Positions 36,103 through 44,749 are shown, counted from the first letter of the stretch. The stretch is 64,000 nucleotides of DNA from JARRNJ01 sp037385045 (GCA_037385045.1 JARRNJ010000007.1:1-64000), one strand, 5' to 3'. The notes: generated by a model from the letters alone, not told the origin. Program-made: numbers and translations.

Positions 36103-36585
36103 CTATTGGGCCCCCGGCTGTTTGCTGCGGGCCGCACGGTCCTCGTCGGCGCCGGGTGAAAGGAGTTCGATCAGTTCGGATCGGCGGTGTCTGAGCAGGT
36201 CTTCGACGGTGAATTCGTCCAGGGCACGCAACAGCGTATTGAGGCCATGCCGTAGCACGCCGCGCAGGGTGCAGACCGGGCGAATGCAGCATTTGCCGCC
36301 GTCGGTACGGAAGCACTCCACCAGATCCCAGTTCTCCTCCATCCGGCGCGCCACGTCACCGACATAGATTTCTGTGGCGCTGCGCGCCAAGCGAATGCCG
36401 CCCCCTTTGCCACGCTGGGTATGGACGAATCCGGCCCGGCCCAGACGATGGATCACCTTCATGAGGTGGTTGCGCGAGATGTCGTAGGTGGCCGCGATCT
36501 CGCTGATGGTGGCCAGCCGGCCATCATTCAGCCCCAAGTACATCAGTACGCGCAGGGCGTAATCGGTGGACTGGCTGAAGCGCAT
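36103..36585 (-). CDS. nsrR: NsrR-type Rrf2-family regulator
   Basis: Fe-S transcription factor of 160 residues. The N-terminal winged helix is MRFSQSTDYALRVLMYLGL...ISRNHLMKVIHRLGRAGFVHTQRGKGGG. Three ligand cysteines are spaced C91-x7-C99-x5-C105 (WDLVECFRTDGGKCCIRPVC), the NsrR pattern, with an extra cysteine at 100. NsrR senses NO. It lies 21 bases after the LysR gene on the same strand, divergent from dsrAB. A truncated hemoglobin gene downstream is a plausible target. Confidence 0.85.
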   Translation of the reverse strand: MRFSQSTDYALRVLMYLGLNDGRLATISEIAATYDISRNHLMKVIHRLGRAGFVHTQRGKGGGIRLARSATEIYVGDVARRMEENWDLVECFRTDGGKCCIRPVCTLRGVLRHGLNTLLRALDEFTVEDLLRHRRSELIELLSPGADEDRAARSKQPGAQ

Positions 36586-36606
36586 CGCCTGGCCGTCGCC
36601 CCGCGT

Positions 36607-37536
36607 TCAGTTGAAAGCGGCCGCGACTGCCTCTCGCCCGGCGTTCTGCCGGTGATCGACGGCAAAGGCGCGCAGTTCCGTTGCCAGCGCCAGGCTGGCA
36701 GCGCTGCGGAATCCTCCGCGTCGCCAGATCAGGCCCACGGAACAGGGCGCAATCGCGCCCTCGAATCGCAGCCGGCGCAAGGTGCCGTGGGTTGGCACCG
36801 CCATCGCCGGCAGAACCGTAGCAAGATCCGTTTCCCGCGCCACCCCGAGCAGGCTGTGCACCGAGTCCATTTCCACCAGGACCGGGGGCGAGACTCCTTC
36901 GGTGCGGATTGCCTGGTCCAGCATGCGGCGAATCTGAAAGCGGTCCGGAAGCAACGCCAGCGGGACGTTGGCGAGTTCCTTGACGGGCAGCGCGTCGCAT
37001 CCGGCGAGGGGGTGGTTCTGTCCGACCACCAGGACCAGTTCCTCGTCGAACAGATGTTCGGTCTCGAAGCGGTTGCCGTTCTGGCTCACCGGGAGAAATG
37101 CCACGCCCAGGTCCAGGCGTGCATCCTGCACCCCGACTTCAATCTCCCAGGCCGCCAGTTCCTGGGCGTGGATCTGCACCCCCGGATGGGCGCGGACCAG
37201 TCTGGCGACCACCTTGGGCAGCAGGCCGACGCTGATCACCTGCAGACTGCCGATGGTCACCGTGCCCTGGACCAGCTGATTGAGGTCCGACAAGGCGACC
37301 CGGGCGTCCTGGATCTGGCGCAGGACGCTGCGGGCGAAAGGCAGCAACGCCGACCCCGCCACGGACAACCGCGCCCCCTTGGTGTGGCGCTCCACCAGGG
37401 AAACTCCCAGCTCGGCTTCCAGCTTGCGCAGTTGCTGCGACAGACCGGGCTGGGTGATGTGCACCTTGGCCGCCGCTCGCCCCATGTGTTGCTCCTCGGC
37501 TACGGCGAGCAGGTAACGCAACTGGCGCAATTCCAT
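36607..37536 (-). CDS. LysR-family transcriptional regulator
   Basis: DNA-binding regulator of 309 residues. The start is ATG 37536 (MELRQLRYLLAVAEEQHMGRAAAKVHITQPGLSQQLRKLEAELG), which gives the usual LysR winged helix. A periplasmic-binding-protein-like effector domain follows. A GTG six bases upstream is possible. It is divergent from dsrA with a 137-base gap, and cotranscribed with nsrR. A role in dsr expression is likely from position but not shown. Confidence 0.88.
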   Translation of the reverse strand: MELRQLRYLLAVAEEQHMGRAAAKVHITQPGLSQQLRKLEAELGVSLVERHTKGARLSVAGSALLPFARSVLRQIQDARVALSDLNQLVQGTVTIGSLQVISVGLLPKVVARLVRAHPGVQIHAQELAAWEIEVGVQDARLDLGVAFLPVSQNGNRFETEHLFDEELVLVVGQNHPLAGCDALPVKELANVPLALLPDRFQIRRMLDQAIRTEGVSPPVLVEMDSVHSLLGVARETDLATVLPAMAVPTHGTLRRLRFEGAIAPCSVGLIWRRGGFRSAASLALATELRAFAVDHRQNAGREAVAAAFN

Positions 37537-37633
37537 GGGCACTCCATAAGCGTTGGTTTAGAAGACGAAACGAAAACAATCCGTTTGTACCCCACGCGGC
37601 ATATTTCGGCGTGGCTCATTTGCCGTTAAATAT

Positions 37634-37656
37634 AACATGTACGATGTATACATGTT
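37634..37656 (+). promoter_or_regulatory. Inverted repeat upstream of dsrA
   Basis: AACATGTA (37634-37641) and TACATGTT (37649-37656) form a perfect 8-bp dyad with a 7-base spacer. It starts 40 bases before the dsrA start, in a locally AT-rich stretch. It overlaps where a promoter or operator would lie and is a good candidate binding site for the divergent LysR or NsrR protein. Confidence 0.55.
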
Positions 37657-37673
37657 CATAGAGAGGGTCGACT

Positions 37674-38915
37674 ATGGCGAAGAAAGACTACGAGACACCC
37701 AACCTGAGCCAGCTCGAGGATGGTCCCTGGCCGAGCTTTGTCCAAGGACTCAAGCACTTAGCGGACAAGAACGAAATGATGAACGATCTGGTGGGCCAGC
37801 TTGAGCATTCCTATCAGACCAAGAAGGGCTATTGGAAGGGTGGCACCGTTAGCGTATTCGGCTATGGCGGCGGGATCATTCCCCGATTTTCGGAGGTGGC
37901 CGACCGGTTTCCGGCCTCCCGCGAGTTCCACACCCTGCGGATCATGCCCCCCGCGGGCATGCACTACAACACCGATATCCTGCGTCAGCTGGCTGACATC
38001 TGGGACCGGCACGGGTCCGGCCTGATCGCCTTCCACGGGCAAAGCGGCGACATCATGTTCCAGGGTTGCAGTACCGACGAAGTCCAGAAGGCCTGGGACG
38101 AGATCAACGAGATCGGTTTCGATCTCGGCGGTGCCGGCCCCTCGGTGCGCACTTCCATGTCATGCGTCGGCTCGGCCCGCTGCGAGCACTCCTGCTTCAA
38201 CGAGCAGCGTGCGCACCGGGAGGTGATGAACTCCTTTACCGACGACCTGCACCGTCCGGCGCTGCCATACAAATTCAAGTTCAAGTTTTCCGGTTGTCCG
38301 AACGACTGCATGAACTCCATCCAGCGGGCCGATATGGCCGTCATTGGAACCTGGCGCGACGACATTCAGGTCAAGCAGGACCAGGTGGCCGCATTCATCC
38401 AGGAAAAGGGGCGCAATTACGTCATCGACAATGTCATCACTCGCTGTCCGACACGCTGCATTTCGCTCAAAGATGACGACACCCTGGAGATCGACAATCA
38501 TAACTGCGTGCGTTGCATGCACTGCATCAATGTGATGACCAAAGCGCTGTCGCCCGGCAAGGATCGCGGCGTGACCGTGCTGGTGGGAGGCAAGCGTACG
38601 TTGAAGATCGGTGATCTGTTCGGCTCGGTCATCATACCGTTTATGAAGCTCGAGTCCGAGGAGGACCATGAGCGACTGGTCGAGCTGGCGTCTGAGATCA
38701 TCGATTTCTGGGCGGAAAACGGTCTCGAGCACGAGCGTTGCGGCGAAATGATCGAGCGGATCGGGCTGCAGAACTTTCTCGAGGGGATCGGTGTCGACGT
38801 GGATCCAGCGATGGTGTCCCAGCCGCGCACGAATTCCTTCGTGCGCATGGACATGTGGGAGGAAGAGGCGGAGAAGTGGCGGCAGCGTCAAAGTGCGAAG
38901 GCCGGTGGCGGTTGA
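37674..38915 (+). CDS. dsrA: Dissimilatory sulfite reductase alpha subunit, oxidative-type by resemblance
   Basis: Catalytic siroheme/[4Fe-4S] subunit that interconverts sulfide-level sulfur and sulfite, 413 residues. TKKGYWKGGTVSVFGYGGGIIPRFSEV and RTSMSCVGSARCEHSC are present. The siroheme-cluster cysteines occur as C-x5-C in the latter and C-x3-C in FSGCPNDCMN. The inserted ferredoxin domain has CPTRC and CVRCMHCINV. The C terminus ENGLEHERCGEMIERIGLQNFLEGIG matches the DsrA of sulfur oxidisers such as Allochromatium as I remember it. It starts at ATG 37674 after GAGAGGG. Oxidative direction is inferred; phylogeny would settle it. Confidence 0.94.
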   Translation: MAKKDYETPNLSQLEDGPWPSFVQGLKHLADKNEMMNDLVGQLEHSYQTKKGYWKGGTVSVFGYGGGIIPRFSEVADRFPASREFHTLRIMPPAGMHYNTDILRQLADIWDRHGSGLIAFHGQSGDIMFQGCSTDEVQKAWDEINEIGFDLGGAGPSVRTSMSCVGSARCEHSCFNEQRAHREVMNSFTDDLHRPALPYKFKFKFSGCPNDCMNSIQRADMAVIGTWRDDIQVKQDQVAAFIQEKGRNYVIDNVITRCPTRCISLKDDDTLEIDNHNCVRCMHCINVMTKALSPGKDRGVTVLVGGKRTLKIGDLFGSVIIPFMKLESEEDHERLVELASEIIDFWAENGLEHERCGEMIERIGLQNFLEGIGVDVDPAMVSQPRTNSFVRMDMWEEEAEKWRQRQSAKAGGG

Positions 38916-38963
38916 GCGCGGCGGTCGTCGGCTCGATTATGGCAGCGAACAGGAGACGTATTT

Positions 38964-40037
38964 ATGAGTACTGAGTTGCGTGCGCCGATCGAAAGCGGCG
39001 TCCCCGATCCATTTCAATTCATGCACCCGGTGATGCAGCGTAATTTCGGCCAGTGGGCTTGGCACGACCGTCCGCGCCCCGGTGTGCTCCATCATGTATC
39101 GGAGCAGGGTGAGGCGATCTGGACCGTGCGGGCAGGAACCTGCCGGCAGATGGATACCGACACGATCCGCAAACTGTGTCAGATTGCCGACCAACACGCC
39201 GACGGCTTCGTCCGGTTTACCATCCGCAGCAACATCGAGTTCATGGTGGCCGACGAGGCCAAGGTTGACCCGCTCATCGCCCGGCTCGAACAAGAGGGCT
39301 TCCCGGTAGGCGGGACCGGCAATTCGGTCTCCACCGTGGCCCATACGCAAGGGTGGCTGCATTGCGACATCCCGGCCAGCGACGCCTCCGGGGTGGTGAA
39401 ATCCCTCATGGACGAGCTCTACCATGAATTTACCCATGAGGAGATGCCCAACCGGGTGCGGTTGTCCACTTCCTGCTGCCAGATCAACTGCGGCGGACAA
39501 GCCGACATCGCCATCAACGTGCAGCACACCAAGCCACCGAAGATCAACCATGACCTGGTGGCGAACGTCTGCGAGCGGCCTTCGGTGGTCGCGCGGTGCC
39601 CGGTCGCCGCGATACGGCCGGCTCTGGTCAACGGTAAGCCGTCTCTCGAAGTGGACGAGAAGAAATGTATCTGCTGCGGCGCCTGCTATCCGCCCTGTCC
39701 GCCCATGCAGATCAATGACCCCGAGAACTCCAAACTGGCGATCTGGGTGGGAGGCAAGAACTCCAATGCCCGCAGCCGCCCCGCCTACCAGAAGCTGGTG
39801 GTCGCCGGCCTGCCCAACAATCCGCCGCGTTGGCCGGAAGCCGTCCAGGCGGTTCGTACCATCCTGGATTGCTACAAGAAGGATGCGCACGAGTGGGAGC
39901 GTTTGGGCGAGTGGATCGATCGGATCGGCTGGTCGCGGTTTTTCGAGCTTACGGGTTTCCCGTTCACGCGTTTTCATATCGACAATTGGCGTGCACACAA
40001 GCACGGCTTGAACACGTCGACGCATATCCGGTTCTGA
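38964..40037 (+). CDS. dsrB: Dissimilatory sulfite reductase beta subunit
   Basis: Partner subunit of DsrA, 357 residues. Cysteines occur in STSCCQINCGGQADIAI and ANVCERPSVVARCPVAA. The inserted ferredoxin motif is CICCGACYPPCPPMQINDPENSK. The C terminus RIGWSRFFELTGFPFTRFHIDNWR is typical for DsrB. It follows dsrA by 48 bases. No dsrEFHCMKLJOPN genes follow; the cluster stops after dsrB. Confidence 0.94.
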   Translation: MSTELRAPIESGVPDPFQFMHPVMQRNFGQWAWHDRPRPGVLHHVSEQGEAIWTVRAGTCRQMDTDTIRKLCQIADQHADGFVRFTIRSNIEFMVADEAKVDPLIARLEQEGFPVGGTGNSVSTVAHTQGWLHCDIPASDASGVVKSLMDELYHEFTHEEMPNRVRLSTSCCQINCGGQADIAINVQHTKPPKINHDLVANVCERPSVVARCPVAAIRPALVNGKPSLEVDEKKCICCGACYPPCPPMQINDPENSKLAIWVGGKNSNARSRPAYQKLVVAGLPNNPPRWPEAVQAVRTILDCYKKDAHEWERLGEWIDRIGWSRFFELTGFPFTRFHIDNWRAHKHGLNTSTHIRF

Positions 40038-40054
40038 GACTCCATAGTGGAGCT

Positions 40055-40109
40055 GTCAGGGGGTCGGACGACATGTTCATGCTCCTTCATGTCGCCCGGC
40101 GCTCCTGAC
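40055..40109 (+). terminator. Two-step stem-loop after dsrB
   Basis: GTCAGG (40055-40060) pairs with CCTGAC (40104-40109), and inside it CGACATG (40069-40075) pairs with CATGTCG (40088-40094). No long T-run follows, but CTTCTAAC is near. It probably ends or stabilises the dsrAB transcript before the CBS gene. Confidence 0.5.
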
Positions 40110-40144
40110 CCTTCTAACACAGGCAACATTGCGGGGTGACCCTG

Positions 40145-40789
40145 ATGCTCGAGGCGGAGGGCGCCTGTCGGGACCTGTCAGAGGAAGATTTCGTCTACGC
40201 CATGAGGGAGATGAGTACATATATTGACATTACCGCACAGGACTTGCTGGCGCTGTTTCAACTGGCCTGCAAGTACGCGGACATCCGCCATGCCGAGCGG
40301 GTACGAGTAGGCAATGTCATGACCCGGGACGTCGTCATGATCAGGCCGGATACCTCTCTCGCCGAAGCGGCAAGGAAGCTCCTTCGTCACGGAATAGACG
40401 GAATGCCGGTAGTGGACTCGGAGCGACGGCCGGTCGGCATGCTTACCGAAGCGGACCTGCTGGCAAACGTCGGCCTGCCGTGCCGCCACCCGAGTTGCCG
40501 TCCGTGGCGGAAGCTTGCCGGGATATTCGCCGCCGAGGTTAGGCGCATGGACGGGCTCGCGGGAACTGTGCGCGAAGCCATGTGGGCCGAACCCGTTACC
40601 ATCTCCGATACCGCGAGGCTGCAGGAATTGATCGACTTTATGAAGAAAATGCACGTCAAGCGCGTGATCGTTACTGATGACGAAGGTCGCGTTTCCGGAA
40701 TCGTGACCCGTTCCAATATCGTGCGGGCGTTCGTGGATGCACACCCGGACCCCGGCGACCATGATGTCGACGGATGGCCCGAATGGTGA
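40145..40789 (+). CDS. Tandem CBS-domain protein
   Basis: Soluble protein of about 214 residues with two CBS domains that usually bind adenine nucleotides. VGNVMTRDVVMIRPDTSLAEAARKLLRHGIDGMPVVD is the first and VREAMWAEPVTISDTARLQELIDFMKKMHVKRVIVTD the second. The N-terminal SEEDFVYAMREMSTYIDITAQDLLALFQLACKYA resembles the linker found in HPP-CBS proteins, but no HPP membrane part is present. The start may be ATG 40145 or GTG 40136. Placed between dsrB and the DsrC-like gene, it may sense energy state. Confidence 0.8.
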   Translation: MLEAEGACRDLSEEDFVYAMREMSTYIDITAQDLLALFQLACKYADIRHAERVRVGNVMTRDVVMIRPDTSLAEAARKLLRHGIDGMPVVDSERRPVGMLTEADLLANVGLPCRHPSCRPWRKLAGIFAAEVRRMDGLAGTVREAMWAEPVTISDTARLQELIDFMKKMHVKRVIVTDDEGRVSGIVTRSNIVRAFVDAHPDPGDHDVDGWPEW

Positions 40790-40968
40790 GCGAGAACGTA
40801 ACACAACGAACGAGCAGGATTGGCGCCTGTCCAAGCCGCCGACCATGACCGGCAACACCAGACTATTTAATGCGACCGCGAATGCGGAAGTCCGCGGCGC
40901 AATACACAGGGCGCGCGCCATGCGCCGTTATTCCGAAGGTCCGAATCTGAACGGCCAGGAGGTAAGCA

Positions 40969-41325
40969 GTGAACGCACGAGTTGAAGATTTCTCCGGTAT
41001 GGTGCTCAGCGGGGTCGACGTCTGCCAGGAAGGTTACTTGGTGGATCCGGACGAGTGGACTCCGCAAGTGGCGGTGGAATTCGCACAAGGCTACGGCTTG
41101 GAACTCACCGATCAGCATTGGGATATTCTCGAGTTCATGCGCCGCTACTACGAAGAGCACAAAGTCGCGGCGGACGCCCGGTTCGTGATCAAGTATCTGG
41201 CCGACGATCTGGGCAAGGGCAGGGCAGCACGAGTCGCGTTGTATCAGTTATTTCCATACGGCTACATGCAGCAGGCCTGCAAGATCGCCGGCATGCGCCG
41301 GCCGCGGGCCTGGAGTACCGGTTGA
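40969..41325 (+). CDS. TusE/DsrC/RspA-family protein lacking the penultimate cysteine
   Basis: Small sulfur-relay family protein, 118 residues, starting at GTG 40969 after AGGAGGTAA. Family marks: EGYLVDPDEWTPQVAVEFAQ, LTDQHWDILEFMRRYYEEH and YLADDLGKG. The C terminus reads QQACKIAGMRRPRAWSTG. The first redox cysteine (CysB, here C104) is kept, but the C-terminal GCV-type CysA of true DsrC is missing. It therefore cannot form the DsrC intramolecular disulfide or trisulfide in the standard way. It resembles DsrC-like proteins with a regulatory or other sulfur-transfer role (RspA-type). An extra cysteine is at residue 19. Confidence 0.85.
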   Translation: MNARVEDFSGMVLSGVDVCQEGYLVDPDEWTPQVAVEFAQGYGLELTDQHWDILEFMRRYYEEHKVAADARFVIKYLADDLGKGRAARVALYQLFPYGYMQQACKIAGMRRPRAWSTG

Positions 41326-41731
41326 CAACGACTCCCATCCATCGCCAAAGCGCGAGGTGTTTTGCTCTGGCGGTAGCCCCGCGGGGACCGGCCGCGGTTG
41401 CGCCAGCGGTCGATCGGCATGTTCAGGCCCGGTTAGCCAATCAATGGTACCCGGCTGAAAATGCTTCGGCCGCGTGTGAGGCCAAAGCGGGCTGATACCC
41501 CGGTCAACCGCTTGGGACTGTCGAGTCAGGATTTTTTCCGAAACACCTGCGCTAAATCAATAGCGGTTCGGGTCAAGCATGGATTGGCTGCCAAATTAGA
41601 GGTATATAGGTAACCTGATAAAAGCAGGGAACGATTGTAGCTTCATCTTGGAGCGTGCCGGGGAGGCTGGCGGGATTTGTTCGGGGCCGTTGGGTTTGGC
41701 GGCTGTTCCGATGGCGATAGGTCGAGGTAGC
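41326..41731. other. Intergenic region upstream of the FNR-like gene
   Basis: About 400 bases without a supportable gene. No clear -10/-35 pair, long repeat or RNA gene was recognised. AGGTATATAGGTAACC near 41601-41616 is AT-rich and may be part of a promoter for the regulator downstream. Confidence 0.4.
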
Positions 41732-42445
41732 ATGGCGGTCGAACCGTCTTTCATCCAGACACAGCATACCTGCGAGCACTGTGTGCTTCGGCAGCTGTTC
41801 GTGCGTTCTGGCCTCGCCGGTGAGCAGATTGCCGCCCTGGGCAACGCCACCATTCGCTGCCATGGCCCTTATCGGCGGGGACAGCATATTTTCCGCGCCG
41901 GCGATCAAGTGAAATCCCTCTACGTGATCACCAGTGGGGCGGTCAAGACCGAAATCACTGCGCCCAGTGGCAGGCAGGTCACAGGCTTTTTCCTGACTGG
42001 GGAGTCGTTTGCCGCCGAGGCCATCGGCCGCGATGTCCTGCCGTTCGATGCGATTGCCCTGCGCAAGACCACGGTATGCGAACTGTCCCGTACCCACCTG
42101 GAAGAACTATGTGCGGAAAACGAGCGGTTGCTGCACGAGGTGCTGCGATTCCTGTCCGAACACATTCGTACCTCCAGCCGCCAATGGATCTCGATGCGCC
42201 ACCTCAATTCGGAGCAGCGCGTCATACGCTTCCTTAGGGACTTGCGCCGGCGCATCGCGCTCCGCCAGGGGCATGAGCCGGGCGAAATTCGCCTGCCCAT
42301 GACCAAGGACGATATTTCCTGCTTTCTCTCCCTGGCCCCCGAGACCCTGAGCCGGACCCTGACGAAGCTTGCAAAGGGGGGCGTAATCCGCAACACAATG
42401 AAAAGCGTCGAACTGCTCGACCGCGAGGCGATTGAGACTCACTGA
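41732..42445 (+). CDS. FNR/CRP-family regulator with altered Fe-S ligand set
   Basis: Transcription factor of 237 residues from ATG 41732 (MAVEPSFIQTQHTCEHC) after GAGGTAG. The cyclic-nucleotide-like domain includes FRAGDQVKSLYVITSGAVKTE; the C-terminal helix-turn-helix includes TKDDISCFLSLAPETLSRTLTKLAKGG. Aligned to E. coli FNR, C20, C23 and C122 correspond to C14, C17 and C116 here, but C29 is phenylalanine 23. Extra cysteines are at 43 and 126. The ETLSR recognition helix matches FNR, so TTGAT-N4-ATCAA sites are expected. Whether it holds a cluster is unclear. Confidence 0.85.
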   Translation: MAVEPSFIQTQHTCEHCVLRQLFVRSGLAGEQIAALGNATIRCHGPYRRGQHIFRAGDQVKSLYVITSGAVKTEITAPSGRQVTGFFLTGESFAAEAIGRDVLPFDAIALRKTTVCELSRTHLEELCAENERLLHEVLRFLSEHIRTSSRQWISMRHLNSEQRVIRFLRDLRRRIALRQGHEPGEIRLPMTKDDISCFLSLAPETLSRTLTKLAKGGVIRNTMKSVELLDREAIETH

Positions 42446-42778
42446 ACGGGGCTGTAAGCGAGCGAGCACAGTGACCGACTTAAAACAGGCTGCGGTCACA
42501 CGGGCCTATGCGGGCGCCGGCTGGACGCCCACGGTCTGCAGGGGCTCTGCAAGCTAGCCAGGCGTTTAGGTTCACGCGCAGCAATCACTGCGCCGCATAT
42601 GCGTATAATGTATATTATGTTAAATGCTAGAACATATCGCAGACGTGCAACCCTAGCAATGGGTCGCCCAATCTCCGGTCTGCCCGCGTCTTGGAATGTG
42701 CAAGGCGTTGTCGCATGAGTCATCGTTGCGCCTGTGGGCTATATTTTGTCAGCCACCTGAACAATCCGACGGAACGCC
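42446..42778. other. Intergenic region upstream of the radical SAM gene
   Basis: Around 42597-42627 there is a strongly AT-rich patch, GCATATGCGTATAATGTATATTATG, containing a TATAAT-like box. It is probably promoter-related for the radical SAM gene. Otherwise no gene is supported. Confidence 0.4.
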
Positions 42779-44749
42779 ATGCGAGTCGCCATGTTAGGAC
42801 CACCCAGACCTCGTCCGGTGCGATTGCTCCTGATCAATCCGCGGTTTCCGGAAAGCTTCTGGAGTTTCCGCTGGGCGCTTGAAAACATCCTGCCCCACAA
42901 ACGGGCAATCAATCCACCGCTTGGTTTGGCTACCCTGGCGGCGCTATGTCCGCCGGCCTGGCAGGTGGAAATCATCGACGAGAATATCGAACCCGTCCCG
43001 TTGGATCCACAAGCGGATATCGTCGGCATCTGCGGCATGGCCGCGCAGTTTCCCCGTCAGCGGGAGTTGATCGAGTACTACCGCCGTCGGGGCCATTACG
43101 TTGTGGCGGGAGGCAGTTTCGCCTCGCTGTGCCCGGAGCGTTACTCCGGCTTGGCCGACACCGTCGTTGCCGGCGAGGCCGAATACATTTGGCCCGCGTT
43201 CTGCCGCGAGTTTGAACACGGAGCACCCAAAACTCTCTACCAGGAAAACGGCGTGGTCAACCTGGAGGACTCGCCCACGCCGCGCTTCGACCTGTTGAAA
43301 CTGAACCGATATAACTCGGTGAGCATGCAATTCTCGCGCGGTTGCCCGTACCGATGCGAATTCTGCGATATCATCGTCATGTTCGGGCGTCGGCCGCGCA
43401 CCAAGCGTGTCGAGCAGATCGGCCGCGAACTCGATGTGCTTCGTGCTCACGGGGTCCACGACGTGTTTTTCGTGGACGACAATCTGATCGGCAACAAGAA
43501 GCTCGCGAAAGCGCTGCTGCGCTACATTGATGAGTACCAACAGCGGCACGACTACGTCTTCCGATTCGGCACGGAGGCTTCGATCAACGTGGCCGATGAT
43601 CCAGCGCTACTGCGGTTGTTGACGGCCGCGAACTTCACGTGGGTATTCATCGGCATCGAGTCACCCGACGAAGGCAGCTTGCAAGAAGCCAATAAGGATC
43701 AGAATACCGGGCGCGACCTGCTAACAGCAGTGCGCACCCTCTATCAGAACGGCATCGACGTCCTGGCGGGCTTTATCATCGGTTTTGACAACGATAATTT
43801 GGATTCCTTTAGCGCGCAGTACCGTTTTATCACCGATTCGGGCATTCAGGTCTCAATGGTAGGTCTGCTCACAGCGTTACCGCGTACGCCGCTATATGGG
43901 CGTCTGCAACGCGAAGGCCGGCTAATCGAAGGCGCAGCGCACGGTGACAACACCAAGCCGGACACCAATATTATTCCGAAGCGTATGGGCCGCGAGGAAA
44001 TGGTTCGGGCTTATCAGGCGTTGTACCAGCGTTTGTTCACGGACGATGGTATTGCCCGGCGCATCTGCAACAAAGCCGGCTATCTGAAAAATCCCGCCTG
44101 CGCACAACGATACGGGCTGCGCGAAGGTCTGGGCAACGTGCGCAGGCTAATCATGCGCGGATTGCTTGCCGGCGGACCGAAACGGGTGTTTCACTTCGTC
44201 CGCACGTTGGTAGCCTGCCCGCCTCGCGTCTGGCAACAGGTTGTTCAGGACTGGATCGTGGGATTGGCCATGCGCGATTATATCAGGCGCCACTTCATGA
44301 CCAGTTTGGCTCGGGAACGACATCTGACGCAGCGCACGGGCGCGTGGATACGCAAACTATTCGCGACCGAGATACGTCATGGCACGGTCGAAATCGACAC
44401 CCGTTTGGATGAAGGCGGTGCGGCCCTGCAGATCATGCTACGCGGGTATACCCGTCGCGCATTCTGCATGCGCACGGTGCGCCGTTTGAACAAACTGCTG
44501 CGTCGATCGGCTACCACCGTAACATTGCACATCGATTCGCTCGCAGCGAATCAAACGCGGCAACTGAGGCGTCTGCTCAAGCGCTTGGCTCCCTACGGCG
44601 ATCGTGTCTCGATCTGGATCGGCGAGCGCGCGCGGCCGCTCGCCCCGACAGTCGACTCTTCGGTGTTTCACCTGCTGCTGACCGTTGATGGTCCCGCGTG
44701 TCCGCGCCCGCGTGCCGGCGATGTGCCTGTCGACGCGACGAGGAGCTGA
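42779..44749 (+). CDS. B12-binding radical SAM protein (DUF4070-like)
   Basis: Predicted cobalamin-dependent radical SAM enzyme of 656 residues, start ATG 42779 (42791 is possible). The N-terminal B12-binding-like domain includes LLLINPRFPESFWSFRWALENI and PPLGLATLAALCP. The cluster motif is SRGCPYRCEFCDI (C-x3-C-x2-C). FVDDNLIGNKK, FGTEASINVADDPALLRLL and FIGIESPDEGSLQEANK are SAM-domain marks. The last 200 or so residues are a basic extension of unknown role. Relatives include hopanoid methylases (HpnP type) and similar B12-SAM proteins. The substrate cannot be assigned. Confidence 0.8.
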   Translation: MRVAMLGPPRPRPVRLLLINPRFPESFWSFRWALENILPHKRAINPPLGLATLAALCPPAWQVEIIDENIEPVPLDPQADIVGICGMAAQFPRQRELIEYYRRRGHYVVAGGSFASLCPERYSGLADTVVAGEAEYIWPAFCREFEHGAPKTLYQENGVVNLEDSPTPRFDLLKLNRYNSVSMQFSRGCPYRCEFCDIIVMFGRRPRTKRVEQIGRELDVLRAHGVHDVFFVDDNLIGNKKLAKALLRYIDEYQQRHDYVFRFGTEASINVADDPALLRLLTAANFTWVFIGIESPDEGSLQEANKDQNTGRDLLTAVRTLYQNGIDVLAGFIIGFDNDNLDSFSAQYRFITDSGIQVSMVGLLTALPRTPLYGRLQREGRLIEGAAHGDNTKPDTNIIPKRMGREEMVRAYQALYQRLFTDDGIARRICNKAGYLKNPACAQRYGLREGLGNVRRLIMRGLLAGGPKRVFHFVRTLVACPPRVWQQVVQDWIVGLAMRDYIRRHFMTSLARERHLTQRTGAWIRKLFATEIRHGTVEIDTRLDEGGAALQIMLRGYTRRAFCMRTVRRLNKLLRRSATTVTLHIDSLAANQTRQLRRLLKRLAPYGDRVSIWIGERARPLAPTVDSSVFHLLLTVDGPACPRPRAGDVPVDATRS

